This document shows positions 25,164-25,349 of a DNA stretch of 25,349 bases, in pieces. How positions within the stretch are numbered: the stretch's first letter is position 1; each line of letters starts with the position of its first letter. The stretch spans positions 44,257 to 69,605 of the forward strand of contig DHSB01000219.1 in assembly GCA_002408385.1 (NCBI GenBank), read 5' to 3'. The stretch is from Myxococcales bacterium UBA5297. GTDB lineage: Bacteria; Myxococcota; Myxococcia; Myxococcales; UBA5297. The notes under the pieces are model-generated. The model saw only the letters and a list, made by a program, of their open reading frames with translations, ran no database searches and was not told where the DNA came from. Position numbers and translations under genes: made by a program.

Positions 25164-25349
25164 GCCGCGCGCGCCTGTTCATCCTCTACGCCGCCGCGCT
25201 CGCCCTCGTCGCTGGCAGCGCCATCGCCCTGCGCAGCAGCGAGACGCGCCGGCTCGAGTCGCCCATCCCCAGCATCGACAACCCGACCGCCCGAGGCGCC
25301 CAGGCGCTCTACACCTATCTCGTCGAGACGGGCGCAGACCCGGGGGTGC
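25160..25349 (+). CDS. DUF4350-domain protein, N-terminal part (cut by window end)
   Basis: The ATG at 25160 overlaps the DUF4129 stop codon in ATGA and is preceded by GGAGG inside that gene, so the two are translationally coupled. The visible 63 residues have one N-terminal membrane span (LFILYAAALALVAGSAIAL) followed by SSETRRLESPIPSIDNPTARGAQALYTYLVETGADPGV. The segment with A-R-G-A-Q-A-L-Y and a nearby Glu-Thr-Gly matches the start of DUF4350, where the equivalent stretch precedes a Rossmann-like extracytoplasmic domain. The gene runs off the window, so its length and C-terminus are unknown. A MoxR-type ATPase would be expected further downstream. Confidence 0.8.
   Translation, partial: MSRARLFILYAAALALVAGSAIALRSSETRRLESPIPSIDNPTARGAQALYTYLVETGADPGV

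Overview
This window is 25.3 kb of very GC-rich DNA whose coding regions strongly prefer G or C at the third codon position. The gene mix suggests a Gram-negative (diderm) bacterium of the Myxococcota/deltaproteobacterial kind. It includes several lipoproteins with lipoboxes, a MepA-type murein endopeptidase, a soluble Ser/Thr protein kinase, a FecR-domain protein, a large membrane histidine kinase and multi-domain fusions. This assignment rests on gene content only; no rRNA or tRNA marker is present. The window looks chromosomal: there is no transposase, integrase, phage gene, CRISPR array or plasmid replication gene.

Layout. 0.2-2.8 kb: a PfpI/DJ-1 protein (-) diverges from a PAP2 phosphatase (+), followed by a lipoprotein gene with a recognisable promoter, a foldable leader and a strong intrinsic terminator. 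3.2-6.05 kb (-): probable operon of a FecR-domain membrane protein, an unrecognised exported protein and a DedA-family membrane protein. 6.3-7.6 kb (+): peptidase T. 7.7-8.5 kb (-): a zinc-ribbon membrane protein. 8.8-10.7 kb (+): a Ser/Thr kinase fused to a cyclic-nucleotide-binding, Crp-like module. 10.9-17.9 kb (-): a PlsC-acyl-CoA ligase fusion, a MepA-LysM lipoprotein and a LysC-LysA fusion. 18.7-21.9 kb (+): a small lipoprotein and a multi-pass histidine kinase. 22.2-22.9 kb (-): a Crp/Fnr regulator with a promoter. 23.1 kb to the end (+): a membrane protein, a DUF4129 protein and a DUF4350 protein (cut by the window edge), with 4-nt start/stop overlaps.

Themes. Many genes concern the envelope: lipid phosphatase, phospholipid acyltransferase/acyl activation, murein endopeptidase, DedA and lipoproteins. 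LysC-LysA makes lysine and consumes meso-diaminopimelate, the peptidoglycan cross-linking residue. Two receptors with intact-looking cyclic-nucleotide pockets (kinase and Crp) lie 12 kb apart, with no cyclase in view.

The most unusual material is non-coding. First, 18304-18555 holds about twelve contiguous degenerate 21-bp units, exactly two DNA helical turns each, with a GAC triplet recurring about every 10-11 bp. Second, at least three ~120-155 bp palindromic elements plus one partial copy sit in the spacers between 13.5 and 22.2 kb. They have GTCGA ends and a hairpin that shows a compensatory base-pair change. No complete undescribed multi-gene system can be demonstrated from the sequence alone; these repeats and the kinase-Crp fusion are the best leads.
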